From: Luteibacter sp. UNCMF331Sha3.1
Lineage (GTDB): Bacteria; Pseudomonadota; Gammaproteobacteria; Xanthomonadales; Rhodanobacteraceae
NCBI RefSeq assembly: GCF_900109915.1
Contig: NZ_FOBU01000002.1
Span: 1,505,170 to 1,569,169, forward strand
DNA: 64,000 nucleotides
Direction: 5' to 3'
Below are positions 37,700-46,245 of this stretch, piece after piece. The stretch's first letter is position 1. Each line of letters begins with the position of its first letter. Position numbers and translations under genes: made by a program. Below the pieces are notes generated by a model. It made no database searches. It saw nothing but the letters and a program-made list of their open reading frames with translations, and was not told where the DNA came from.

Positions 37700-39120
37700 T
37701 CTCCGCGCGCCGGGACGCCCTGTGGACCGCGGGTTCGACGATCGTCAGCGCCGCGAGCCAGCTGCTGCAGATCGCCGTTCTCGCCCATCACGTCGACGCG
37801 CACCTGCTCGGCGCGCTGGCGATCGTCAACGTCGTCAACGCCGTCGCCACGCTGCTGCAGGACATGGGCCTCAGCAGCTATCTGATCCACCGCCAGGACA
37901 TCACGCGGCCGGAGCGCACCTCGCTGTTCTACATCAGCGTGGGCCTCGGACTGCTGTCCGCGCTGGTGCTGCTCGGCCTGTCGTGGCCGGTCGCCGGTTT
38001 CTACGGCTCGGAGGACCTGGGCGGACTGCTGCGCCTGTCGACCATCAACTTCGTGCTCCTCGGCTTCGCGGCGCAATATCAGGCCAGTCTGATCAAGGCG
38101 TTCCGGCTTCCGAAACTCGCGCGCATCGAGGTGATCGGCCGACTGTCCGGTCTCGCGACGCTGCTCGTGCTGGTGCTCGGCTTCGGCGCCTCGATCGAAG
38201 CGGCGGTGTACGCGATGATCATGAACAGCCTCGTGCGCCTCGTCTGCTTCGTCGCGGTCGCGGAACGCGACTGGCACCCGGGGCGCGCGCTCGACCGCGG
38301 CATCGTACGCCAGGCCCTGCGTTACGGCGCGTTCCAGCTCGGCTCGCAGGTGATCAACCAGCTGCGCAGCCAGGCCGATCAGATCATCCTCGGCAAGTTC
38401 CTCGGCCTCGCGTCGCTGGGCGTGTACTCGCTCGCGAAGGAACTGGTCCTGCAACCCACGAAGCTGATCATGCCCGTCGTGCAGCGGCTGGCCCTGCCGC
38501 GTCTCGCGACCCGCCAGCACGACCACGAGGCCATGCGCCGCATGTACCTCACGGGGCTGCGCGGCGTCGCGGTATTCAGCGCCTGCGTGTTCGTGATGCT
38601 CGCCGTCGTCGCACCGTTCGCCGTCACGATCCTCTACGGGCAGCGCTACGCGGGCGTATCGGCGCTGATTCCGCTCATGCTGCTCTTCGGCATGCTCCGC
38701 CCGCTTGGCTCGCTGATCGGCGCCCTGAGCCAGAGCCTCGGGCGCTCGGACATCGAGTTCGTCTGGAACCTGAAGATCTGCGGCATCACGCTGGCGGTGA
38801 GCATCGCGGGCGCGATGTCCCGGTCCCTCGCGGTGATGGCGGTCGCGCTGGCGGCCAGCCAGGTCATGGCGACCGTGCTCTCGTACTACTTCTTCTCGTC
38901 GAAGATCATCCGCATCACGGCGGGCGAGTTCTTCCGCGCGTGGGTCGTGGAAACCTTCCTGCCCTACGCGTTCCTCATGCTCGCCGTGGTGCTCGCACCG
39001 GGCGAGGACTGGAAGGCGAGCGTGGTGCGCTTCGCCCTCGTCACGCCGCCGCTGCTCTGGATCGTCTGGCGCAGCCGCGACACCTTCCTCAGCCGATCCG
39101 TCCAGCCCGTGGGCGTCTGA
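37696..39120 (+). CDS. wzx: Wzx-type polysaccharide flippase
   Basis: This 474-aa protein of the MOP/PST superfamily has about 12-14 membrane helices and starts MISARRDALWTAGSTIVSAASQLLQIAVLA, as in WzxC-type flippases. The middle shows the usual QLGSQVINQLRSQADQIILGKFLGLASLGVYSLAKEL. It would flip the undecaprenyl-linked repeat unit to the periplasm. It overlaps the upstream gene by 4 nt and is separated from the next by 1 bp, so translation is coupled. Confidence 0.9.
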   Translation: MISARRDALWTAGSTIVSAASQLLQIAVLAHHVDAHLLGALAIVNVVNAVATLLQDMGLSSYLIHRQDITRPERTSLFYISVGLGLLSALVLLGLSWPVAGFYGSEDLGGLLRLSTINFVLLGFAAQYQASLIKAFRLPKLARIEVIGRLSGLATLLVLVLGFGASIEAAVYAMIMNSLVRLVCFVAVAERDWHPGRALDRGIVRQALRYGAFQLGSQVINQLRSQADQIILGKFLGLASLGVYSLAKELVLQPTKLIMPVVQRLALPRLATRQHDHEAMRRMYLTGLRGVAVFSACVFVMLAVVAPFAVTILYGQRYAGVSALIPLMLLFGMLRPLGSLIGALSQSLGRSDIEFVWNLKICGITLAVSIAGAMSRSLAVMAVALAASQVMATVLSYYFFSSKIIRITAGEFFRAWVVETFLPYAFLMLAVVLAPGEDWKASVVRFALVTPPLLWIVWRSRDTFLSRSVQPVGV

Positions 39121-39121
39121 C

Positions 39122-40015
39122 ATGCATACGAACGAATCCTCGCCGCCGCTGGTGAGCGTCTACATTCCCACGCGCAATCGCTCCGCGCTGCTGCGCCGGG
39201 CCATCGATTCGGTGCTCGCGCAAAGCTGGCCGGCCATCGAGATCCTGGTGTGCGACGAAGCGTCCACGGACGATACCGCGGACGTGATGGCGGACTACGA
39301 CCGCATGTTTCCCGGCCGTTTCACCTATTTGCGCAACGAGACGCCCCAGGGCGCCTGCCGCGCGCGCAACCGTTGCATCGATCATGCGCGCGGCACCTAC
39401 GTGACCGGGCTCGACGACGACGACCTGTTCCATCCGCAGCGCATCGAGTGCCTCGTTCGCCTCTACGAACGCCATCGGCCTTCCTTCGCCTGCACCCGAT
39501 TCCGCTATTTCGACGACGAGGGCCGCATCGCCGCGCAACGGCAGCGCCGTTTCGACGACAGGGAGCGCGATGCCTCCGACGAGCTGACGCTGCCCGCGCT
39601 GCTCTACAGCAACCTGGCGGGCAACCAGGTGCTCACCGAGCTGTCGCGCATGCGCGAGCTCGGAGGCTTCGACGAGGCCATGCCGTCGTGGCAGGACTAC
39701 GACATGTGGATCCGCCTCGCCGAGCGCTTCGGCACCGCCGTGCGTTCGCCCCACGTGCTCTCGTTCGTGGACGACGACCGCTCGCGCGCGCGCATCCGCA
39801 ACTCGAATCGCCGCGCCGAGGGCAGCGCGTTGTTCCTCGCGAAGCACGCCGGACTGATGAACGCCGACCAGCGTCGCAACCACCGCAACATCCAGTACGT
39901 GATGAACAGGGAGCGCCCGCCCTTGCGCGACATCGTGCGCAACATGAGTGTCGGCGGCTACAAGTCGACCGTGAAGGTGTTGATCCACAAGTTCTTCGGC
40001 GTGGCGATCGGCTGA
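39122..40015 (+). CDS. family 2 glycosyltransferase (first)
   Basis: In this 297-aa GT-A enzyme the nucleotide-binding start is VSVYIPTRNRSALLRRAIDSVLAQ, the metal-binding D-D-D lies in VTGLDDDDLFHPQRIE, and the acceptor-side motif is MPSWQDYDMWIRLAERF. It has no membrane helix. It sits between the flippase and polymerase genes and is expected to add one residue of the repeat unit; the sugar cannot be told. Confidence 0.9.
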   Translation: MHTNESSPPLVSVYIPTRNRSALLRRAIDSVLAQSWPAIEILVCDEASTDDTADVMADYDRMFPGRFTYLRNETPQGACRARNRCIDHARGTYVTGLDDDDLFHPQRIECLVRLYERHRPSFACTRFRYFDDEGRIAAQRQRRFDDRERDASDELTLPALLYSNLAGNQVLTELSRMRELGGFDEAMPSWQDYDMWIRLAERFGTAVRSPHVLSFVDDDRSRARIRNSNRRAEGSALFLAKHAGLMNADQRRNHRNIQYVMNRERPPLRDIVRNMSVGGYKSTVKVLIHKFFGVAIG

Positions 40016-40017
40016 CG

Positions 40018-41220
40018 ATGGTCATCAACCGGACACGTGCCGCGGCGGTGACGCTGATGGCGATGATCTTCGTGCAGGTGCCGCTGTCGCACAGCGCGTC
40101 CAGCAAGTCGCACGTGAACGTTTACCACCTGCTCCTGCTCGTCTTTCCGCTGCTCTACCTGCCGGCCGCCCGCTATCTGAAGGTGAACCCCGCCACCGCG
40201 TTCATCGGCACCATGATCGCGACGTCGGCCGCGGCCGGCGCGAGTTATGGCGGCGGGCTTCGCTCCACGCTGCTGGTCTTCGTCGCGTCGTCGTATTTCC
40301 TCGGCGTGGTCTTCGGCCGGAAGCTGCCCGAACTCGACCTGCGGCGCATCTTCATCTGGGTGCTCGGCTGCTGCATCGCCTTCCTGCTCGTCCGCGACGC
40401 CGTCTATGCCGGCTCGCTCGGCGCCGTCTACGCGCGCAGCGAGGGCGCGTCGGGCATCCTCTACATGTCGACCGGCGGACGCAACATCGAAGCCAGCCTG
40501 CTCGCGCTGCTGTCGATCCTGATGCTGGGCACGCGGGCCTACCCGATCGCCGCCGGCATCGCGCTGCTCACGAGCGGCATGATGCTCTCGCGCGCGGGCC
40601 TCATCGGTACCGCCGTGTCCATCGGCATCGCGGCGTATCGCGCACGCAAGACACGCCAGTTCTATTTCTACGCCTTCGCCGCCGTCGCCACCGTCGTGCT
40701 GATGGCGGGCCTCGTGCTCTCGTCGGTCATCGACATCCCGGTGCTCGACCGCTTCAACCTGCAGGCGGAAACCCAGCTGGAGCACAAGAACGTCGGACGC
40801 CTGGCGCTGTGGAACACCGCCGGCCTCGCCCTGGACCACAACCTGCTCGGTTACGGCGTGGGCAACGGCGTGCCGATGATGGAGGACCTCTCGGGCCTGA
40901 AGTTCGTCGAGAACAACGTCCACAACATCTACCTGCAGTTCCTGCTGGAGGGCGGCGTGCAGTCGCTGCTGCTGTTCCTGCTGATGGTCGGGCACATCCT
41001 GATCAGCCGGACCGAAGGACAGCAGCGCAACATCAAGGCCTTCCTGCTCTGTTACCTGATGCTGGCCTTCATCGAGTTCAGCGGCTACGAGGCCTATCTC
41101 TGGTTCTTCGTCGGCATGTTTTACGCGCGCGGCGACAGGCGTCGCGCCGAGCGGCGCGCGCTGGCCCGAGCGCCCTCTTCCGCCCCCGGGCCCACCACGC
41201 CGGAACTTTCCCATGCTTGA
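40018..41220 (+). CDS. wzy: Wzy-type O-antigen/exopolysaccharide polymerase
   Basis: The 400-aa protein has about 10-11 hydrophobic helices and a large loop before the last ones (about residues 245-300, LEHKNVGRLALWNTAGLALDHNLLGYGVGNG), matching the O-antigen ligase/polymerase family (Wzy_C type: G-R-x-x-x-W then a conserved HN segment, here NNVHNIYLQ). Start ATG 40018 lies 2 bp after the previous stop. The C-terminus overlaps the acyltransferase gene by 8 nt. Its role as polymerase rather than ligase is inferred from the locus. Confidence 0.85.
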   Translation: MVINRTRAAAVTLMAMIFVQVPLSHSASSKSHVNVYHLLLLVFPLLYLPAARYLKVNPATAFIGTMIATSAAAGASYGGGLRSTLLVFVASSYFLGVVFGRKLPELDLRRIFIWVLGCCIAFLLVRDAVYAGSLGAVYARSEGASGILYMSTGGRNIEASLLALLSILMLGTRAYPIAAGIALLTSGMMLSRAGLIGTAVSIGIAAYRARKTRQFYFYAFAAVATVVLMAGLVLSSVIDIPVLDRFNLQAETQLEHKNVGRLALWNTAGLALDHNLLGYGVGNGVPMMEDLSGLKFVENNVHNIYLQFLLEGGVQSLLLFLLMVGHILISRTEGQQRNIKAFLLCYLMLAFIEFSGYEAYLWFFVGMFYARGDRRRAERRALARAPSSAPGPTTPELSHA

Positions 41221-41722
41221 CGATTTCCGCGCCGACGTCCGCCGGCTCAAGGCCCAGCCCGGCTACCGGGGCATCGCCTGGTGGATGCTCGATCAGTCGT
41301 TCTGGGTGATCCTCACCTATCGCGTGCTGGCCAGCGCACGCGGCACGCCGTTGCACGCCCCGGTGCGCATCCTCGAGAAGTTCGCCGAGTTCGTGTTCAA
41401 GTGCTACGTGCCGACCACCGCGACCATCGGTCCGGGCCTCGTGATCTGGCATGCCTTCGGCATCATCGTGAACGGCAAGACGCGGATCGGCGCCAACTGC
41501 ACGCTCTACGCGCGCGTCTGCATCGGCAACCGCTGGCCGGGCGACGGCACGCCGGTCATCGGCGACAACGTCACCATCGGCACGGGCGCCTGCATCTTCG
41601 GCCCCGTCGTCATACCCGACAACTACGTGGTGAAGGCGAACGCGGTGCTCACCCCCGCGTCCTTCGCCCGGTCCGCCAACCCACCATCCCACCCCGAGCC
41701 TTCCACTGGAGTCGCGTCATGA
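41213..41722 (+). CDS. hexapeptide-repeat acyltransferase (CysE/serine acetyltransferase-like)
   Basis: This 169-aa protein has a left-handed beta-helix: TATIGPGLVIWHAFGIIVNGKTRIGANCTL then VIGDNVTIGTGACIFGPVVI, with the catalytic His in the WHAFG segment. It resembles the short serine acetyltransferases found in capsule loci, which O-acetylate sugars rather than serine. It overlaps wzy by 8 nt and the next GT by 4 nt (ATGA). Confidence 0.87.
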   Translation: MLDDFRADVRRLKAQPGYRGIAWWMLDQSFWVILTYRVLASARGTPLHAPVRILEKFAEFVFKCYVPTTATIGPGLVIWHAFGIIVNGKTRIGANCTLYARVCIGNRWPGDGTPVIGDNVTIGTGACIFGPVVIPDNYVVKANAVLTPASFARSANPPSHPEPSTGVAS

Positions 41723-42540
41723 GCGAGGCAGCCGTTCGACTGTCCATCATCATCATTACCTGGAACGAGCGGGAGAACCTGGAGCGCTGCCTCCACTCGC
41801 TGATGGACAAGGTGGATTTCGACCGCGACGAGGTCATCGTCGTGGACAACGGTTCGCGTGACGGCAGCGCAGAGTTCGTCGCGACCCTGCCGCAGGTGCG
41901 GTACTTCCCGCTGGCCACGAACCTCGGGGTGGGCCCGGCGCGCAACCGCGGCCTGTTCCTCGCGCGCGGCAAGTACTGCATGACGCTCGATAACGACACC
42001 ATCTTCCTCACTCCCGATCCGGGCAGCATCGTGGAGGACTTCTTTCGCGAGCATCCCGACGCCGGGGTGGTCGGTTTCCAGTTGCTCAACGTCGACCGGA
42101 CCCGCCAGGACTCCACGCGACGCTTTCCACGTTTCTACCAGCCCATCGCCGCCCGCGTGCCGTTCTCGCGAAAATTCGGCTTCGTCCGTCGCGAACTCGA
42201 GCGACACCTGATGCTGGACACCCGCTTCGAGGACGGCACCGATCCGCTCGAGGTCGATTACGTGCTCGGGGCCAACCAGACCTTCACCAAGGCCGTCGGC
42301 GCCATGCTCATGGGCTACGACGATCGCATCTTCTTCGGCCCGGAAGACGCCGAGTTCTGCGTGCGGACGCACAAGCTCGGGCTGCGCAATTACTACAGCC
42401 GGCGCATCTCCATCGTGCACGATTACAAGCGACGGACACGGAAGTTCTCGAAGCTCACCCTCAAGCATCTCGCCGGCTTCGCCTACATGCTTCGCAAACA
42501 CGGCGGCGTGTACCGTTTCTCGCTCAGCGAGCGGCGCTGA
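41719..42540 (+). CDS. family 2 glycosyltransferase (second)
   Basis: In this 273-aa GT-A enzyme, SIIIITWNERENLERCLHSL begins the Rossmann-like half. VVDNGSRDGSAEFV and TLDNDTIFLTP supply the two acidic motifs; the second is D-N-D where D-x-D is expected. YVLGANQTFTKAVGAML and FFGPEDAEFCVRTHKLGL form the acceptor half. It resembles rhamnosyl-type GT2 enzymes. The ATGA overlap with the acyltransferase gene supports this start over longer in-frame ones. Confidence 0.9.
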   Translation: MSEAAVRLSIIIITWNERENLERCLHSLMDKVDFDRDEVIVVDNGSRDGSAEFVATLPQVRYFPLATNLGVGPARNRGLFLARGKYCMTLDNDTIFLTPDPGSIVEDFFREHPDAGVVGFQLLNVDRTRQDSTRRFPRFYQPIAARVPFSRKFGFVRRELERHLMLDTRFEDGTDPLEVDYVLGANQTFTKAVGAMLMGYDDRIFFGPEDAEFCVRTHKLGLRNYYSRRISIVHDYKRRTRKFSKLTLKHLAGFAYMLRKHGGVYRFSLSERR

Positions 42541-42551
42541 ACGTCGTGGGC

Positions 42552-44012
42552 ATGCGTCGGCGCGCGTTCCTCGGGCACGTCATGGCCGGCGCGGCGACGT
42601 TCGCCGTGCTGCCCCGGCTGGCATCCGGACAAACCGGCGGCACGCGCTACTACGTCGATGCGGCGAGCGGCGACGACGCGCACGACGGGCGCAGTCCCGA
42701 CCGCGCGTGGCGAACGCTCGCCGCCGTGAATCGCCAGCGCTACGCGCCCGGCGACAGCATCCTGTTCCGCCGTGGCGGCGATTATCCGGGGGTCTTCCAT
42801 CCCAGCGGGTCGGGCCGTGCCGGCGCGCCGATCGTCGCCGACGCTTACGGGCAAGGCGCCGCGCCCCATCTCCATGCGGACGGCGCCGCGGCCGCGACCA
42901 TTCGCCTCGAGAACGTCGAGTTCTGGACCCTGCGCAACCTCGCCGTGTCCAATCGCGGCACGACGGAGGGCGCGAAGCGCACCGGGGTGCACCTCTTTCA
43001 CCACGACTTCGGCACCGTCCACGGCATCGTCGTGCAGGACCTCCACGTGCACGACGTCAACGGTTCGCCGGTCAAGAAGGAGGGTGGCGGTAGCGCGATC
43101 CTCGTCGAGGCGAACGGGAAGACCCGACCCACGCGCCACGATGGCCTGTCGATCGTCGACAACGTCATCGAGCGTTGCCAGCGCGACGGCATCCTGTTTC
43201 TTTCCGCAGGCAGCCGCGCGGGCGGGCTGGCGAGCGGCGTCGTCGTTCGCGGCAACCGCCTGACGGGCGTGCCGGGCGACGGGATCCTGGTAAAGGGCTG
43301 CCAGGGCGCCATCGTCGAGCGGAACACCGTGGCCCAATGCGGCGCGCTGCCACGCGGCGAGGCCGCCGCGGGTATCTGGCCTTTCGATTGCGACGGCACG
43401 TTGATCCAGTACAACGAGGTCAGCGGTCACCGCGCCTATGCCGATGGGCAGGGATTCGACGCGGACTTCCACTGCCGCGACACGGTGATCCAGTACAACT
43501 ACAGCCACGACAACGCCGGTGGCATGGCGCTCGTCTGCAACGACGGCAGGCAGGGCGGGATCGGCAACACGGCCACGATCGTCCGCTTCAACGTGAGCAT
43601 CAACGACGGGCTCCGCCGCACCGGAAGCGCGGTCGTGCGGCTGTCCGGGCCCGTGGCCGGCAGCCGGATCTACAACAACATCATCATCGTGCCGGACAAG
43701 CCGGACCCCGGCGCGGAGGTCACCGTGTTCCGGGCCACGAGCTGGAAAGGGGTGCCCGACGACACCGCCATCCACGACAACATCGTCCTTGCGACCCGCT
43801 CGCCCGGCATGGACATGGGTCCGGCGACGCGTACGAGGATGGAGGCCAACCGGATTCTCGCCGACGCCAGTCATGCGTCATCGCGCGCGATGCTTCAGCG
43901 GGTGCGCGGCCAGCGTCCCACGCTCGCGCAGGTGAACGCGCTCGTGAAGGCGTGCTTCGTCGACGGTAAGGCGGTGCCGGACGCGGATGCGCTGATCGCG
44001 AAGCTGGCCTGA
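42552..44012 (+). CDS. Tat-exported right-handed beta-helix protein (possible polysaccharide lyase or epimerase)
   Basis: The product has 486 aa from ATG 42552; a GTG two codons earlier is also possible. A twin-arginine signal (MRRRAFLGHVMAGAATFAVL) directs it to the periplasm. The mature part starts RYYVDAASGDDAHDGRSPDRAW, the usual opening of parallel beta-helix carbohydrate proteins, and then shows repeating N-x-I/V turns (NNIIIVPDK, QYNYSHDNAGG). Enzymes of this fold cut or epimerise uronic-acid polymers. As the last gene of the operon it may trim or modify the exopolysaccharide. No catalytic triad can be assigned by eye. Confidence 0.82.
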   Translation: MRRRAFLGHVMAGAATFAVLPRLASGQTGGTRYYVDAASGDDAHDGRSPDRAWRTLAAVNRQRYAPGDSILFRRGGDYPGVFHPSGSGRAGAPIVADAYGQGAAPHLHADGAAAATIRLENVEFWTLRNLAVSNRGTTEGAKRTGVHLFHHDFGTVHGIVVQDLHVHDVNGSPVKKEGGGSAILVEANGKTRPTRHDGLSIVDNVIERCQRDGILFLSAGSRAGGLASGVVVRGNRLTGVPGDGILVKGCQGAIVERNTVAQCGALPRGEAAAGIWPFDCDGTLIQYNEVSGHRAYADGQGFDADFHCRDTVIQYNYSHDNAGGMALVCNDGRQGGIGNTATIVRFNVSINDGLRRTGSAVVRLSGPVAGSRIYNNIIIVPDKPDPGAEVTVFRATSWKGVPDDTAIHDNIVLATRSPGMDMGPATRTRMEANRILADASHASSRAMLQRVRGQRPTLAQVNALVKACFVDGKAVPDADALIAKLA

Positions 44013-44026
44013 TGCCGCCCGTTCGC

Positions 44027-45202
44027 TCAGGGTGCGCCGGCTTTCGCCATCGCACCCGCGCGCCGGTCCGCGAGGGCCCGGATGATCCGCTTCCCGAGCG
44101 CCTGACCCGGCACCTCGATGAAGCGATAGGTCAGCGTCGCCAGCACGACCGTGCCGGCGAGCGCGATCAGCACCGTCGCGAGGAAATACGCATCCGGCGA
44201 GAGACGCTCGCCTGCGTGGACGACCGCCAGCACCTTTCTCGCCACCTGCAACATGAAGAAGTGCACGAGGTAACCGCTGAAGCTGATCTTGCCGATGTGG
44301 CGGAGCGGCAGGTTCACCAGCCAGCGGTAAGGGTCGCGATGCAGACACAGGGTGATCAGCGCGAAGGCGCCGCCATAGGCGAACACCGCGCGCGGGTCGT
44401 TCGTCCACTGCGGGACGATGAGCAGCACCAGCGCGCCGAGCCCGAACCAGAGCGCGTTGACCGCGCGGCTGCCACCGTGGAAGAACGCGGTCAGCCTCCC
44501 GGCACGATCGAACAGCACGAAGTAAGCACAGATGCCGGCAAGGAACACGGGCAGCTGGTTGGGCAGCCAGACGAAGGCGAAGCGCGTCCACAGCTCGGTA
44601 TCGTCGATCGGCGGGTGGGCGAGCAGCGGTGTCCACGCGACCAGGTCGACGACGAGCACCGCCAGCAAGGCGGCCAGCGCGGCCCGGAACGAGGTGAGTG
44701 CGAGGAACACGAGCGGAAAGACGATGTAGAACGACATCTCCACGCCGATCGACCATCCCCCCGGCACCACGTCGTTCGCGCCGAGCAGCCACGCCGGATT
44801 CCATCCGTTGGTGAAGGTCAGCGTGCCGAGGATCGTGCCGATGGGTGGCAGCGCCTGCCCCTTCATGAAGACGGGTGCGAGGCAGTACACCGCGAACGCG
44901 GCGTAGAACATCGGGGCGATACGGAACACGCGGCGCACGTAGAAGTTGAGCCAGGGTTCCGACTCGCCGCTTCGCTTGCGCGCCGAGAGGAACAGCGTCA
45001 GGGCGCTGATCACGAAGAACAGCTGCACCCCTCGCGCCCCCTGCTCCGCGTAGCGGCTGAGCCATGGCGACAGTGCGGCCGCGTGGCCCATCGCCTGGTA
45101 CAGCTCGACGTTGCGCTGCGCATGGCTGGCCAGCACGCCGATGATGGCGACGCCACGGAGGGCGTCGATGTAGTCGAGCTGGACCTTCGGCGCCGCCTGC
45201 AT
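44027..45202 (-). CDS. acyltransferase 3 family O-acyltransferase (OafA-like)
   Basis: The product has 391 aa from ATG 45202, 2 bp after the galE stop; longer frames run into galE. It has about 10 membrane helices and begins DYIDALRGVAIIGVLASHAQRN, holding the conserved Arg16 and His27 of this family. GARGVQLFFVISALTLFLSARKR and GGWSIGVEMSFYIVFPLVF are the other usual blocks. It would O-acetylate the exopolysaccharide or its lipid-linked unit. It is the last gene of the leftward block. Confidence 0.92.
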   Translation of the reverse strand: MQAAPKVQLDYIDALRGVAIIGVLASHAQRNVELYQAMGHAAALSPWLSRYAEQGARGVQLFFVISALTLFLSARKRSGESEPWLNFYVRRVFRIAPMFYAAFAVYCLAPVFMKGQALPPIGTILGTLTFTNGWNPAWLLGANDVVPGGWSIGVEMSFYIVFPLVFLALTSFRAALAALLAVLVVDLVAWTPLLAHPPIDDTELWTRFAFVWLPNQLPVFLAGICAYFVLFDRAGRLTAFFHGGSRAVNALWFGLGALVLLIVPQWTNDPRAVFAYGGAFALITLCLHRDPYRWLVNLPLRHIGKISFSGYLVHFFMLQVARKVLAVVHAGERLSPDAYFLATVLIALAGTVVLATLTYRFIEVPGQALGKRIIRALADRRAGAMAKAGAP

Positions 45203-45204
45203 GG

Positions 45205-46182
45205 TCAGAACCGCGGTTGCAGATGCCAGTGCCACGCACTGGAAAGGATCTGGTCGAGCTGCGCGATGCGCGGCTGCCAGCCGAGGGTCTGCCGCGCCTT
45301 GACGCTCGATGCGACGAGCGTCGCGGGATCGCCCGGCCGGCGCTCGACGAACGCGTGCGGCACGGGGCGCTCGGTGACGCGTGCCGCCGCCGCGATCACC
45401 TCCCGCACGCTGAATCCTTCGCCGTTGCCCAGGTTGAAACGGAAGGCGCCGGGATTCTCGCAGAGGTATTCGACGGCCAGCAGATGCGCCGACGCGAGGT
45501 CGTTCACGTGCACGTAGTCGCGGACGCACGTGCCGTCGCGCGTTTCGTAGTCGTCGCCGAACACCTTCAGGCCGGGTCCGTGGCCGAGCACGGCCTTCAG
45601 CAGGTTCGGGATCAGGTGCGTCTCGGGATTGTGTGCCTCGCCGATGTCGGCCGAGGGATCCGCGCCCGCGGCGTTGAAGTAGCGCAGGGCCACGGAACGC
45701 AGGCCATAGGCCTTGAAGGCGTCCTCGAGCACCCGCTCGATCATCAGCTTGCTCTGGCCGTACGGGTTGATCGGATCGGTCGGGTGGGCTTCGTCGATCG
45801 TGTCCGAGCGCGGGTGGCCGAACACGGCCGCCGTGGACGAGAACACCAGCTTGTCGATGCCGACTTCCCGCATCGCCGCGAGCAACACCAGCGTGTTGCC
45901 GACGTTGTTCCGATAGTACTGGTAGGGATCGATGACCGATTCGCCGACCAGCGAGCGCGCGCAGAAATGCATCACCGCGTCGAAGTGGTGCGTCGCGAAG
46001 AGGCGCCAGAGCGTGACCGCGTCGCCGATGTCGCCGTGCACGAAGGGAACGTCGTCGGGCACCGACTCACGGTGTCCCGTCGAGAGATCGTCGAAGACGA
46101 CGACCTCGTGCCCCTGCTGAATCAGGTATCGCACCATGTGCGAACCCACATAGCCCGCACCGCCACAGATGAGAAACTTCAA
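45205..46182 (-). CDS. galE: UDP-glucose 4-epimerase
   Basis: This 325-aa extended short-chain dehydrogenase has an NAD-binding GGAGYVG at 7-13. The catalytic Ser/Thr lies in SSTAAVFG (115-122), with Tyr141 and Lys145 in YGQSK. The GalE blocks RYFNAAGADP and TRDGTCVRDYVHVNDLA are present. It interconverts UDP-glucose and UDP-galactose, predicting a galactose-containing repeat unit. It lies 63 bp after the priming transferase and 2 bp before the acyltransferase gene. Confidence 0.95.
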   Translation of the reverse strand: MKFLICGGAGYVGSHMVRYLIQQGHEVVVFDDLSTGHRESVPDDVPFVHGDIGDAVTLWRLFATHHFDAVMHFCARSLVGESVIDPYQYYRNNVGNTLVLLAAMREVGIDKLVFSSTAAVFGHPRSDTIDEAHPTDPINPYGQSKLMIERVLEDAFKAYGLRSVALRYFNAAGADPSADIGEAHNPETHLIPNLLKAVLGHGPGLKVFGDDYETRDGTCVRDYVHVNDLASAHLLAVEYLCENPGAFRFNLGNGEGFSVREVIAAAARVTERPVPHAFVERRPGDPATLVASSVKARQTLGWQPRIAQLDQILSSAWHWHLQPRF

Positions 46183-46245
46183 TCAATACCCCGTACGAAC
46201 GAGAAGGTTGGAACGCCGCCCTGCCAGGCGGTCCCTGTCACTGAA

